Source: a bacterium (GTDB lineage: Bacteria > UBP6 > UBA1177). Taken from it: a stretch of DNA of 40,719 nt. Made by a program: the position numbers and the translations under genes. The notes under the pieces are model-generated. The model made no database searches and was not told the origin of the DNA. It saw only the letters and a program-made list of their open reading frames with translations. The DNA is taken from the NCBI GenBank assembly GCA_017538365.1, contig JAFYIZ010000038.1, positions 1 to 40,719 on the forward strand, given 5' to 3'. Position 1 is the stretch's first letter. Every line of letters begins with the position of its first letter. Below are positions 1 to 7,254 of this stretch, in pieces.

Positions 1-108
1 ATCCAAATGTCAAATTATTTTTTTCACTTTTTTTATCTTTTTGCACAACACCCCGATTTTACTGAGATATTTTTTTGCGTTTTTCCCGCCGCCGCGCTTT
101 TTTTACCG

Positions 109-140
109 GGATCACGTGATTTCGGAATCACGGGATCTCG
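109..140. repeat. Octamer array 1 (4 x 8 bp, RRATNNCG-like)
   Basis: Four consecutive 8-bp units read GGATCACG, TGATTTCG, GAATCACG and GGATCTCG, each ending in CG. GC-rich inverted sequence brackets the array (CGCCGC before, GCGGCG at 144-149), so it would sit in the loop of a hairpin. A lone unit GGATAACG follows at 158-165. The same architecture recurs at 180-211 and 8291-8322. No repeat family name was recognised. Confidence 0.7.
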
Positions 141-179
141 ACCGCGGCGAAAAACTGGGATAACGGAGCGCCGCTACCG

Positions 180-211
180 GAATCCCGAAATCTCGAGATA
201 CCGGAATAACG
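180..211. repeat. Octamer array 2 (4 x 8 bp, RRATNNCG)
   Basis: Four units in exact 8-bp register read GAATCCCG, AAATCTCG, AGATACCG and GAATAACG. GCGCCGC lies before the array and GGCGCCGC after it. The unit AAATCTCG also occurs exactly in the array at 8291-8322, and the ACGAYCA that follows the last unit is shared, which indicates a common ancestral element. Confidence 0.7.
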
Positions 212-250
212 ACCAAAGGCGCCGCAACTCGCTTTTTCAAAAAATCCGAT

Positions 251-256
251 TATAAT
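251..256 (+). promoter_or_regulatory. Possible -10 box for the FHA/sigma-54 operon
   Basis: A perfect TATAAT lies 73 bp upstream of the FHA-gene start. No good -35 hexamer is visible 16-18 bp upstream (the best is CTCGCT), so this is a weak prediction. If used, transcription would start near 263 and the leader RNA would contain the hairpin repeat at 283-305. Confidence 0.35.
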
Positions 257-280
257 GGCGAGGTTTTTATCTTGCCTTCG

Positions 281-318
281 CTCCCCTCGCCACAGTGGAG
301 AGGGGCTGGGGGTGAGGT
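281..318 (+). repeat. Hairpin leader repeat, copy 1
   Basis: This GC-rich element contains a near-perfect hairpin: CCCCTC (283-288) and CCAC (290-293) pair with GTGG (295-298) and GAGGGG (300-305). The opposite strand reads in one frame as the peptide LTPSPSPLWRGE, a signature I associate with a widespread bacterial interspersed repeat. A diverged copy with the same orientation relative to its downstream gene lies at 20014-20051. This copy ends 10 bp before the FHA-gene ATG and its GTGAGG tail may act as the Shine-Dalgarno. Confidence 0.65.
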
Positions 319-328
319 GGGGTTTGCC

Positions 329-1747
329 ATGTATCTTCTTATATACCGCGGTACGAAGCATCTTTTTTCCTTTTATATAAACAGCGCGAGAAAAAAAATC
401 GTGATCGGCGGCAGCGAGGGCGACATCCTCTTTCCGCAGGAACTCCAAAACTGCGAACTCGTGATGCGCAAAGAGTTCAACTTCGAGAAAAAGGACTACT
501 CATGGTGCCTGTATCCTACAGCGGGCGAGTTCAAACTCAACGGCCAAACAATTTCGGGCGGTGAAGTTTTCGAGGATTCCGATGTATTTTCACTTCAGGA
601 TTTCAGTTTTTCGTTTTCTCCGACATCGAATCTTTCCGTTCTTTCAGCAGCAGCGGACGAAACACCCACAAAAGCTGGCAACACGCTTATAATCGAGGAT
701 GAGCCTACTGAATTTAAGAATATTGAAACCACTTACGGCGGCATCCACAAAACTTTTGTTTTCAGACCGGGGCGCAGAATCGTGATCGGGCGCAAAAACG
801 CCGATGTTTCGGTCGCTTTCGACGAGGTTTCAAGCGAGCACGTCATCCTCGAAATGCAGGAAAAAGGCGTAAACTTTATAAATAAAGGTAAAAACGGCAC
901 GTGGGTAAACGGCGTGAGAATCAACAGCGGCATTCTCGAAGAGGGCAAATACCACCTTTCGATCGCGGGAAGACACGACGTCACGATAAAAATCAACAAG
1001 GAAAAAACGAGCGAAACCTTCCTCGCAGGGACACTTTCGCCATATTTCGAGCAGATAGAAAACTGGCTCAACCAGCCCGTTCTTTTCCGCAACCATCCAA
1101 TAATCCTTCTTTCAGGCGAGAGCGGTGTGGGAAAAGAGGTGTTCGCCGAATTCATCCACAAAACGAGCGGCAGAAAGGGCGCTTTCATCACTTACAACGC
1201 GGCGAGCATCCCCGAAACTTTAGCCGAGAGCGAGCTTTTCGGCACGGCAAAGGGCGGGTTTACCGGCGCTGAAGAGCGTGACGGCGCATTCATGCAGGCT
1301 GACGGCGGCACACTTTTCTTAGATGAAATAGCCGAAATCCCGATGAATCTGCAGTCGAAACTTCTCAGAATTCTCGAAGACTGGAAAGTCCGCAAAGTGG
1401 GTGAAAGCGGCGTCGGCAGGACTGTTGACGTCAATCTCGTTCTGGCAACGAACAAAAATCTTGAAGCAGCAGTTGAGGCGCAGACTTTCCGAAAAGACCT
1501 TTTTTACAGAGTTTCGACTCTCCACATCCAGATCCCGCCTCTGCGCGAGCACAAAGACGACATAATCCCGCTTGCAAAGCACCTTTACCGCGCTCTGAGC
1601 GGCAGAGAACTCGTTATCGAAGATGCCGCTGCGGAAAAACTCGTCTCCTACTCCTGGCCCGGCAACGTGCGTGAACTCAAAAGCGTGATAACGCGCTTCG
1701 CATACTCCGGCAAAAGCGTTCTCGGAAGCGCCGATCTTCAGTTCTGA
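329..1747 (+). CDS. FHA-domain sigma-54 AAA+ activator without DNA-binding domain
   Basis: This 472-aa protein should work with sigma-54 RNA polymerase, remodelling the closed complex by ATP hydrolysis. A degenerate FHA-like region (about 1-97) is followed by a clear FHA domain (about 140-205; IGRKNADV, SSEH, NGTWVNG), which would read a phosphothreonine signal. The AAA+ domain has Walker A GESGVGK (263-269), a sigma-54 contact loop GGFTGA (309-314) in place of the usual GAFTGA, Walker B GGTLFLDE (326-333) and WPGNVREL (443-450). It stops right after the AAA+ lid with no Fis-type helix-turn-helix, so it probably acts from solution or through a partner. The ATG at 329 was preferred over a start at 272 because the extra 19 residues come from a repeat. 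It heads a tight five-gene run. The Ser/Thr kinase in this window is a conceivable but unproven input. Confidence 0.85.
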   Translation: MYLLIYRGTKHLFSFYINSARKKIVIGGSEGDILFPQELQNCELVMRKEFNFEKKDYSWCLYPTAGEFKLNGQTISGGEVFEDSDVFSLQDFSFSFSPTSNLSVLSAAADETPTKAGNTLIIEDEPTEFKNIETTYGGIHKTFVFRPGRRIVIGRKNADVSVAFDEVSSEHVILEMQEKGVNFINKGKNGTWVNGVRINSGILEEGKYHLSIAGRHDVTIKINKEKTSETFLAGTLSPYFEQIENWLNQPVLFRNHPIILLSGESGVGKEVFAEFIHKTSGRKGAFITYNAASIPETLAESELFGTAKGGFTGAEERDGAFMQADGGTLFLDEIAEIPMNLQSKLLRILEDWKVRKVGESGVGRTVDVNLVLATNKNLEAAVEAQTFRKDLFYRVSTLHIQIPPLREHKDDIIPLAKHLYRALSGRELVIEDAAAEKLVSYSWPGNVRELKSVITRFAYSGKSVLGSADLQF

Positions 1748-1757
1748 CAGGTGTTGC

Positions 1758-2489
1758 ATGACAAGATGCGATACGCTTTCCGGCGATTTCAAAATTTTTC
1801 AGCCTGAAAACGGGCAGCGCTACAGCACCGACGACCTTCTGACGGCGTGGCTTGCAATAAAAACAGTTTCGGAAAATCCTCCGGCGCGATTTCTCGACCT
1901 CGGAAGCGGTCTGGCAAGCGTTCCAATGATAGTTTTGTGGAAATTCCCGAATTTAAGCGGCATCGGCATCGAAATCAGGCCCAACCGGTACGAACTTGCC
2001 GAAAAATCGCTTGAAATCAACGGTCTCACGAAAAGATTTTCGATACTTCACGGAGATTTGCGCGAACTAGATCTCGATGAAAATTTCGATCTCGTAACCT
2101 CCACACCTCCCTACTACCAAAGCAGCGAAGGCCCTTTGAGCGGAAACGACGACAAAGCGGCAGCGCGCTTCGAACTGAACGGAAACATCGACGACTACTT
2201 CAAAACCGCGGCGAAACATCTGAGTCAAAACGGCGTTTTCATCACCGTTTATCCCTATACCTATAATAAAAGAGTATATGACGCCGCGAAAAATTGCGGA
2301 ATGTTCATAAATTCCAGAGTCGATTTCATCCCGAAAGCGGGAAAACCGGCACTCATTTCGATATTTTCGGCATCGTTTTCAGAAAAAGAACATGTCGCTG
2401 AAACCCTGACGATGCGCGACGAGGCGGGAAACCACACGGCAGAATACAACGACGCACGGATTTTGTGCGGATTCAAAGAAAAAAAGTGA
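1758..2489 (+). CDS. TrmN6-like SAM-dependent methyltransferase (tRNA adenine-N6 type)
   Basis: This 243-aa class I SAM methyltransferase resembles TrmN6/YfiC, which methylates N6 of A37 in tRNA1(Val). The N-terminal QPENGQRYSTDDLLTAW matches the family's opening motif. The SAM-binding motif DLGSG lies at 47-51, and TPPYY at 116-120 corresponds to the NPPY catalytic motif of N6-adenine methyltransferases, with Thr in place of Asn. The gene starts 10 bp after the FHA gene and 7 bp precede the Nudix gene, so it is probably cotranscribed. The tRNA target is inferred from the family. The Asn-to-Thr change leaves the exact substrate open. Confidence 0.75.
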   Translation: MTRCDTLSGDFKIFQPENGQRYSTDDLLTAWLAIKTVSENPPARFLDLGSGLASVPMIVLWKFPNLSGIGIEIRPNRYELAEKSLEINGLTKRFSILHGDLRELDLDENFDLVTSTPPYYQSSEGPLSGNDDKAAARFELNGNIDDYFKTAAKHLSQNGVFITVYPYTYNKRVYDAAKNCGMFINSRVDFIPKAGKPALISIFSASFSEKEHVAETLTMRDEAGNHTAEYNDARILCGFKEKK

Positions 2490-2496
2490 GGTAAAC

Positions 2497-3048
2497 ATGG
2501 CAAAAAACACGATAATTTCAGAAAAACAGGTCGCAGACATGCGGGTTTTCACGGTGTCGGAAGTAGAACTCGACAAGTCTGGAAGGCGCGTAAAACATTC
2601 GATCATCAGGTTCTGCGGAACTGCATCAATTCTGGCAGTAACTAAAGAGGGTAAAATCCTTCTCGAAAAGCAGTACCGCACGCCGATAGACCGCTGGATC
2701 TACGAGATTCCGGCGGGAAAAATCGACAAAGGCGAAGATCCGACGCACTGCATAATCAGAGAACTCGAAGAAGAGACCGGCTACCGCCCGATAAAGATTG
2801 CAAAAACCTTTGAAGCCTACACCTCATGCGGCTGCAGCGACGAATACATGCACTATTTCACGGCTTTAGTCGAAAAAATTCCCGAAGGCGAGCGCAGACT
2901 TTTCCCCGAAATCGACGAGGACCTTGAAATACTCGAAGTAACGCTTGATGAAGCGTGGAAAATGATCGAAAGAAAAGATATCGTCGATGCGAAGTCTATC
3001 ATGCTGATAACCGCTTTCAAAGCGGGTCTGGCGGGATTTGAGGGATGA
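2497..3048 (+). CDS. Nudix hydrolase, ADP-ribose pyrophosphatase-like
   Basis: The 183-aa protein carries a complete Nudix box at 74-96 (G-x5-E-x7-RELEEETG), with the Glu cluster that binds Mg2+. Length, the N-terminal beta-rich region and PAGKIDKGE resemble ADP-ribose/ADP-sugar pyrophosphatases (NudF type), which hydrolyse ADP-ribose to AMP and ribose 5-phosphate. Substrate choice within Nudix enzymes cannot be read safely from sequence. A GAGGT Shine-Dalgarno precedes the ATG, and the stop overlaps the start of the next gene (ATGA), indicating translational coupling to the rRNA methyltransferase. Confidence 0.85.
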   Translation: MAKNTIISEKQVADMRVFTVSEVELDKSGRRVKHSIIRFCGTASILAVTKEGKILLEKQYRTPIDRWIYEIPAGKIDKGEDPTHCIIRELEEETGYRPIKIAKTFEAYTSCGCSDEYMHYFTALVEKIPEGERRLFPEIDEDLEILEVTLDEAWKMIERKDIVDAKSIMLITAFKAGLAGFEG

Positions 3049-4154
3049 CGGAAGTCAAAATCGCAAAAATAATTTCAAACGGCTGCGGGATCGGCTGGGC
3101 TGACGGGAAAACGTTTTTTGTTCCCTTCACCTGTCCCGGCGAAACAGTCAGAATCAAAAGTGCTGTGAAGGAAAAAAGTTTCTTTTACGCTGAAGATTTC
3201 GAGATTCTCGAAGCCTCGCCCGAAAGAAGGAAACCGCTCTGTAAGTATTACGGAATCTGCGGAGGCTGCTCGCTCCAGCACATTTCGTATCCGGCACAGA
3301 TGAGAATAAAAAAGCTAATATTTTCAGAGCTTTTAAAGCAGAATCAGATAGCTCTCGATATCGAGCCCGAGGTCATAACTCCCGGAGAAACGGGGCTTCG
3401 GACACGCGCAAAACTCTTTTCATTAAAAGGAAAACCTGCATACAGGCAAAAGAGGAGCAGCCGTTTCGTTCAAATTGAAAACTGCCCCCTTCTCAACCCC
3501 GTTTTTTTTGAAAAAATTCTTGCAGACATCCCGAAAAGACGCGGCGACACGCAGTTTGAATATTCAAAATTCACAGGCGATTTCATGCCGGGAGCCGAAA
3601 CTTTGAGGAAATCGGTGCTGGGAAAAATCATGAAGATCCGCCGCGACAGTTTTTTCCAGTCTTCAGAAGATGGTGCCGGCATAATGTGCTCGTTAGTTAT
3701 GCGCGAAGCCGAGGAAATCAAAGCAAAAAACGCAGTCGATCTCTTTTGCGGAAGCGGCCTTTTCTCGCTTTTTCTCGTTGACAAAGGGATAAAAACGACA
3801 GGTTTCGAAATAGAGGACGCTGCTTGTAAAAGTTACGCAGAAAACCTCGGGAACAGGGCGAAAATCGTAAAGATGAACGCCTACGACCTGAACCGCCTCG
3901 AAAAAACAGATCTCGTCGTGGCAGACCCGCCGCGCGCCGGACTCGGCCCGAAACTTTCAGAAATCATAAGCGAATGCACAGACAATGTGGTCTACATCGC
4001 ATGCGAGCCGCCCAATCTGGTGCGTGACTTAAAGACATTTTTTGCAAAAAGGTTTCACGTGAAACATTTGTATATTATCGACCTTTTTCCCGACACTCCG
4101 CACTTTGAAACAGTGTGCGTTCTGAGCCGCGGGACTGAATCTTCCGAGGGTTGA
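3045..4154 (+). CDS. 23S rRNA m5U methyltransferase, RlmD/TrmA family
   Basis: This 369-aa RNA (uracil-5) methyltransferase has an N-terminal TRAM-like region (about 1-55). Iron-sulfur ligands are C66-x5-C72-x2-C75 plus C147, and the SAM fold carries DLFCGSG (232-238) and DPPRAG (294-299). C320 in YIACEPP is the predicted nucleophile, and HFE (353-355) supplies the general-base Glu. The Fe-S cysteines favour RlmD (U1939) or RlmCD-like enzymes over TrmA, but the exact uridine is uncertain. The start overlaps the Nudix stop by 4 bp. Codons about 337-341 (FHVKH) encode a parS-like palindrome, see the entry at 4051. Confidence 0.88.
   Translation: MTEVKIAKIISNGCGIGWADGKTFFVPFTCPGETVRIKSAVKEKSFFYAEDFEILEASPERRKPLCKYYGICGGCSLQHISYPAQMRIKKLIFSELLKQNQIALDIEPEVITPGETGLRTRAKLFSLKGKPAYRQKRSSRFVQIENCPLLNPVFFEKILADIPKRRGDTQFEYSKFTGDFMPGAETLRKSVLGKIMKIRRDSFFQSSEDGAGIMCSLVMREAEEIKAKNAVDLFCGSGLFSLFLVDKGIKTTGFEIEDAACKSYAENLGNRAKIVKMNAYDLNRLEKTDLVVADPPRAGLGPKLSEIISECTDNVVYIACEPPNLVRDLKTFFAKRFHVKHLYIIDLFPDTPHFETVCVLSRGTESSEG
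4051..4066. other. parS-like chromosome partition site 1
   Basis: The sequence GGTTTCACGTGAAACA matches the ParB-binding consensus TGTTTCACGTGAAACA at 15 of 16 positions, and the inner 14 bp are a perfect palindrome. It lies inside the rRNA methyltransferase gene and is read as FHVKH, a typical imprint of parS in coding DNA. A second, exact site lies 9.5 kb away. parS sites usually cluster near oriC. Confidence 0.8.
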
Positions 4155-4667
4155 ATGGCACCGTTTGTAGTGATTGAAGCACTGATTTTTATCGTAACTA
4201 TTCCGGCGACTGCCTATTTTCTGATTTCAAAGCGGATGTTCCTGCCGGTTGCTGCATCGGCAACAGCTTCGATAATTCTGGAAATTGTCAACGAACGGGT
4301 TTTTGCCGGTCAGGGAACTTACTACCCCGCTTCACTCCTATTCTTCCCGGGTTTTAAATTCCCTGTCGCAATCGTTCTTTTGAGCGTATTTTACTGCTGC
4401 ACTCTTAACTTCGCAGCCTTTAAAATATCGAATTTGTCCGCAAAAAGGCATGTTTCGCTGCTTATTTTCGCAGTTTCGATTTTTACTCTCAACCTATTTT
4501 CGCTCGCGATAGAAAAGGCCGGGCTTGCGTCAGAATACTGGATGGCGCGATACACCGCAGGGATGGCGGCGATTTACGGCCCGGTTTATCTTTTTTATCT
4601 TGCCGTCGTAATTCCAGGATCGTTTTTCTTCATCCGCAGAATCATTTCCCGCATTCCTGAATTTTGA
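4155..4667 (+). CDS. Small polytopic membrane protein of unknown function
   Basis: This 170-aa, very hydrophobic protein has about five predicted membrane segments (near residues 4-24, 28-47, 68-90, 100-122 and 138-162). Acidic residues lie in or next to the second (EIVNE) and fourth (AIEKAG) helices, and a YYPASLLFFPGFKFP loop is notable. I do not recognise the family. It begins directly after the methyltransferase stop (TGA then ATG), with a GAGG sequence as likely Shine-Dalgarno, so it looks like the last gene of the five-gene run. Its 3' end overlaps the convergent membrane gene by 26 bp. Confidence 0.65.
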   Translation: MAPFVVIEALIFIVTIPATAYFLISKRMFLPVAASATASIILEIVNERVFAGQGTYYPASLLFFPGFKFPVAIVLLSVFYCCTLNFAAFKISNLSAKRHVSLLIFAVSIFTLNLFSLAIEKAGLASEYWMARYTAGMAAIYGPVYLFYLAVVIPGSFFFIRRIISRIPEF

Positions 4668-6435
4668 AAAGCGTGCTTCCTTCGCTGTTTGTTTCGATTT
4701 TTCTAAGGCACGGAGAACTTTCGAGGGCGTTCAGCGACAGGGTGTCAGCCTTTATCTTCATAAATTCGTGCCAGATTATGAAGTGTACTCCCGCCTTTTT
4801 CAGAAACATCAAAGATTCCGCATCGGGCAGGCGGTTTATGTGATACTGAAAAATCATGCGCGGCGTCGGGAAATAACCGTTCACGCCGTTTATCGAGTCG
4901 ATTTTGTGCCTGTTCTGCCAGTTGGTATAGATAATTTCGCGGTTGTACTGAAAAATGTCGTCCCACGAATCGACGAACATTCCGATGTTGTTGACTTCAA
5001 GCTGCTGGTTCTGCTCTTTTTTTGTAACAAAATCGCGCGGTTTGGCAAACATTTTCATTTTTTCTTCCGGAAATTCGATTTTCATTTCTGCCGGAAGTTC
5101 GAGAATCAGCGGCCGGTTTATGTTCTGCTGTTTCACTGTTTCGTAAATTTCCGGCACTTTTTCGGTGATTGCTGCATCGAAACCTTTAAGCGGCACCGGA
5201 GTGTTTTCGAAGAAGCCGAGCACGAAAAACGCGGCAACGACAAGATGTGGTTTCTTTACTTTGCCGCAGATTCTTTCAAGCGAAAGCGCCGCGGAAACAG
5301 AAACTGCAAACAAAAATATGAAGTACGCCCTGACAGCGACACGGAGAAACTTCAAAACCGGAACCGGCTTGTAGAAAATGTAGAGCGGCGAATAAAAAAC
5401 CTCTTTGAAATTGAACATAAAAACAGGTCCGCAGGCAAAAAACAGGCCGACCGCGGCAAGAATTATGAACAAAAGCCTCTTTTCAGCGTTCCACTTGAAA
5501 AGCGAATAGCCGAAAAGGGCAAGAGGAAGCAGACCGATAAAGTTGCAGTGTCTCACAAAACCCCAGTTCAGTGAAATCCCGAAAAGAGACGGAATATTCG
5601 GATAAATCAGGTTGTCAGGAAGGACAAAAATCATATCAATAAGGTTGAAACTCGCCATCTTCGCCGTATAAAAAGATTCAAAAACAGGAACAAAATCAAG
5701 ATGATACAGTGTATTTAGATAGTAAATGAAATCGGGAAGCGCAATAATAAAAGCAAGCGCCGAATAGAAAAACAGATTTTTCACCGCACTTTGAATTTTC
5801 ACGCCCGATCTGCGTGCAAGAAAAGCGTAAAGAACAAAAACCATGAGAAACTGATAGAAAAAGACATAAAACGAGAAATATATTTCCAAGCCAGCCAAAA
5901 CACCTGAAATTATTAGATATTTATTCTTGTTTTCTTCAAAATAGCGGTACATCAGATGAAGAGAGAGAGCCGGAATAAAGAAGAAAATTATGACGGAATC
6001 GTCAATGTGCGCAAAAACCATGTTGCTGCACGCAAAACAGAAACCGGCAAAAAGCTGCGCCGGAAAAAATCGGGTGAAATTGCCAGTAAAAACAAAAATC
6101 CCGAACGCAGTCAAAGCAAGAAGAATGGTGATAAAAAGATAATTCGCCCAAGAATCGCTTAAGCCCAAAGCCTTGAAAAACATTATCAGAATCTGCATTC
6201 CGGGCGCAGATTCGCCGTAAGCGAGCGGATTTTCGGCAGGAAACATGGCGCGTCCGGTCTCTTCACCTGTGAAAAAGGATTTTACAACTTCCAAAGTGTG
6301 TGCGGAATAGGTCAGCACAAGCCAGGAATCGCAATTTCCGGAAATTTCGTGCCGCAGCGGAAGCTGGATGAAAAGAAGGGCAAAAAACAGAAAATAGAAA
6401 ATAAACGCCGCAATATTGCGATGTTTCGTCAGCAT
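4642..6435 (-). CDS. Large polytopic membrane protein, possible GT-C/YfhO-like
   Basis: A 597-aa protein with about 10-12 hydrophobic segments in the first ~420 residues and a soluble C-terminal third. The layout (N-terminal helix, large loop with NCDSW, many helices, then an extracytoplasmic domain) resembles YfhO-type or GT-C lipid-linked sugar transferases. No catalytic motif is certain, so the function stays open. The start was set at 6435 because GGAGGTGG lies just upstream of that ATG. A TATAAT -10 box on the same strand lies at 6460-6465. The gene is monocistronic as seen here, diverges from the yceD operon, and its tail overlaps the convergent gene by 26 bp. Confidence 0.7.
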   Translation of the reverse strand: MLTKHRNIAAFIFYFLFFALLFIQLPLRHEISGNCDSWLVLTYSAHTLEVVKSFFTGEETGRAMFPAENPLAYGESAPGMQILIMFFKALGLSDSWANYLFITILLALTAFGIFVFTGNFTRFFPAQLFAGFCFACSNMVFAHIDDSVIIFFFIPALSLHLMYRYFEENKNKYLIISGVLAGLEIYFSFYVFFYQFLMVFVLYAFLARRSGVKIQSAVKNLFFYSALAFIIALPDFIYYLNTLYHLDFVPVFESFYTAKMASFNLIDMIFVLPDNLIYPNIPSLFGISLNWGFVRHCNFIGLLPLALFGYSLFKWNAEKRLLFIILAAVGLFFACGPVFMFNFKEVFYSPLYIFYKPVPVLKFLRVAVRAYFIFLFAVSVSAALSLERICGKVKKPHLVVAAFFVLGFFENTPVPLKGFDAAITEKVPEIYETVKQQNINRPLILELPAEMKIEFPEEKMKMFAKPRDFVTKKEQNQQLEVNNIGMFVDSWDDIFQYNREIIYTNWQNRHKIDSINGVNGYFPTPRMIFQYHINRLPDAESLMFLKKAGVHFIIWHEFMKIKADTLSLNALESSPCLRKIETNSEGSTLFKIQECGK

Positions 6436-6459
6436 ATCCACCTCCGAAAAAAGCACGGT

Positions 6460-6465
6460 ATTATA
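6460..6465 (-). promoter_or_regulatory. -10 box upstream of the membrane protein gene
   Basis: A perfect TATAAT on the minus strand lies 24 bp upstream of the start at 6435. The best -35 candidate is TTGTGG with a rather long 19-bp spacer, so the promoter is plausible but not strong. It is back to back with the yceD promoter at 6553-6580. Confidence 0.45.
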
Positions 6466-6552
6466 CCTGCATTCATGAGAATTTCCACAATTCGGCAAAG
6501 CCGGAATCACAGCAAAAGCGCGGGCGGCAATAAAGCTGGAATCAGATTTACC

Positions 6553-6580
6553 TTGACATTTCAACTTTTCGGAGTATATT
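6553..6580 (+). promoter_or_regulatory. Strong sigma-70-type promoter for yceD-rpmF-plsX
   Basis: TTGACA (6553-6558), a 16-bp spacer and TATATT (6575-6580) form a near-consensus promoter. Transcription would start at about 6587, giving a short leader of about 20 nt before the ATG at 6608. It is the clearest housekeeping promoter in the window. Confidence 0.75.
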
Positions 6581-6607
6581 CCCGCAGTTATTTTTTTGGT
6601 GGTTGAA

Positions 6608-7045
6608 ATGCTGCTTTATCTTAGTGAAATCACCGAGTCGAAGGTCACCCGCGATGTCGAATACCACATTGCCGGAGACGAGCTCGGAGAAAGTGCCGAA
6701 ATAAAAAATGTCTCGTTAAAAGTCGAGTTTTACAGAGCATCAGAAACGATTTCTCTCAGATTTTTCGGAAATGCGACAGTAAAAACCGTGTGCGACAGAT
6801 GCCTGGCGGATCTTGAACTGGAAATGGATATTGATGAAAATTATTACCTTTTTCCAGAAAACACGCCCGATGTCGACTATTTTTATTCAGGTGATGAGAT
6901 AGAGCTTGACGATTTCGTAAGAGAAACACTGGTTATGAACATGCCGGGGAAAGTGCTTTGCAGCGAGGATTGCAAAGGTCTCTGCTCAAAGTGCGGCGCA
7001 GACCTCAACCTTGGAGATTGCGGCTGCGAAAAATCCGGCGAATAA
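6608..7045 (+). CDS. YceD/DUF177 family protein
   Basis: This 145-aa protein is of the DUF177 (YceD) family, encoded just before rpmF in most bacteria. In plants and E. coli members are linked to 23S rRNA or precursor processing. Conserved cysteines form two likely metal sites: CDRC in the middle and the C-terminal C-x4-C-x3-C-x2-C with DCGC near the end. The ATG at 6608 was chosen over an upstream TTG at 6596 because GGTGGTTG sits just before it and the family begins near MLLYLSE. It is 20 bp upstream of rpmF, in an operon driven by the promoter at 6553-6580. Confidence 0.88.
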   Translation: MLLYLSEITESKVTRDVEYHIAGDELGESAEIKNVSLKVEFYRASETISLRFFGNATVKTVCDRCLADLELEMDIDENYYLFPENTPDVDYFYSGDEIELDDFVRETLVMNMPGKVLCSEDCKGLCSKCGADLNLGDCGCEKSGE

Positions 7046-7065
7046 ACTAAAATTAGGAGGATTCA

Positions 7066-7248
7066 ATGGTTCCAAAGAGAAAACACTGTTCAGCTCGTTC
7101 GAAAAAAAGAAGAGGCGGACACCTTAAATCAAACCCGATGACCACGATAGCATGCCCGAAATGCGGCGAACCGATGCTTCCGCACCGTATTTGCCCGAAC
7201 TGCGGCAACTATAAAGGTAAAGAGATAATCTCTGTTTCCGAACAATAG
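7066..7248 (+). CDS. rpmF: 50S ribosomal protein L32
   Basis: This 60-aa protein has the L32 N-terminus MVPKRKHCSARSKKRR and a zinc ribbon formed by CPKCG and CPNCG, so it is the zinc-binding (C+) form. A perfect AGGAGG lies at 7055-7060, 5 bp before the ATG. The order yceD-rpmF-plsX is conserved widely and couples ribosome and phospholipid synthesis genes. Confidence 0.97.
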   Translation: MVPKRKHCSARSKKRRGGHLKSNPMTTIACPKCGEPMLPHRICPNCGNYKGKEIISVSEQ

Positions 7249-7254
7249 GTTTAA

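Larger units (their letters stand above)
1..328. other. Intergenic region rich in repeats
   Basis: There is no convincing gene here. The short open frames on both strands run through repeat DNA and have no recognisable protein motif. The stretch holds T-rich DNA (about 1-105), two arrays of four 8-bp units (109-140 and 180-211), a lone unit at 158-165, a -10-like TATAAT at 251-256, and a strong hairpin repeat at 281-318 just before the FHA gene. The reading frame of the FHA gene stays open back to 272, but that extension is translated from the repeat, so it was not taken as coding. Confidence 0.7.

Noticed and set aside
111-120. ATCACGTGAT as a third parS site
   Set aside because: Only the CACGTG core agrees, and the flanks do not match the parS consensus. 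It is a by-product of octamer array 1.
128-448. A 106-aa minus-strand frame containing LTPSPSPLWRGE
   Set aside because: The phrase is translated from the hairpin repeat and is a known kind of spurious peptide, so I call it repeat DNA rather than a gene.
4768-5574. A 268-aa open frame on the plus strand inside the large membrane gene
   Set aside because: It has no ribosome binding site or domain, whereas the minus-strand frame has a good start, promoter and consistent membrane segments.
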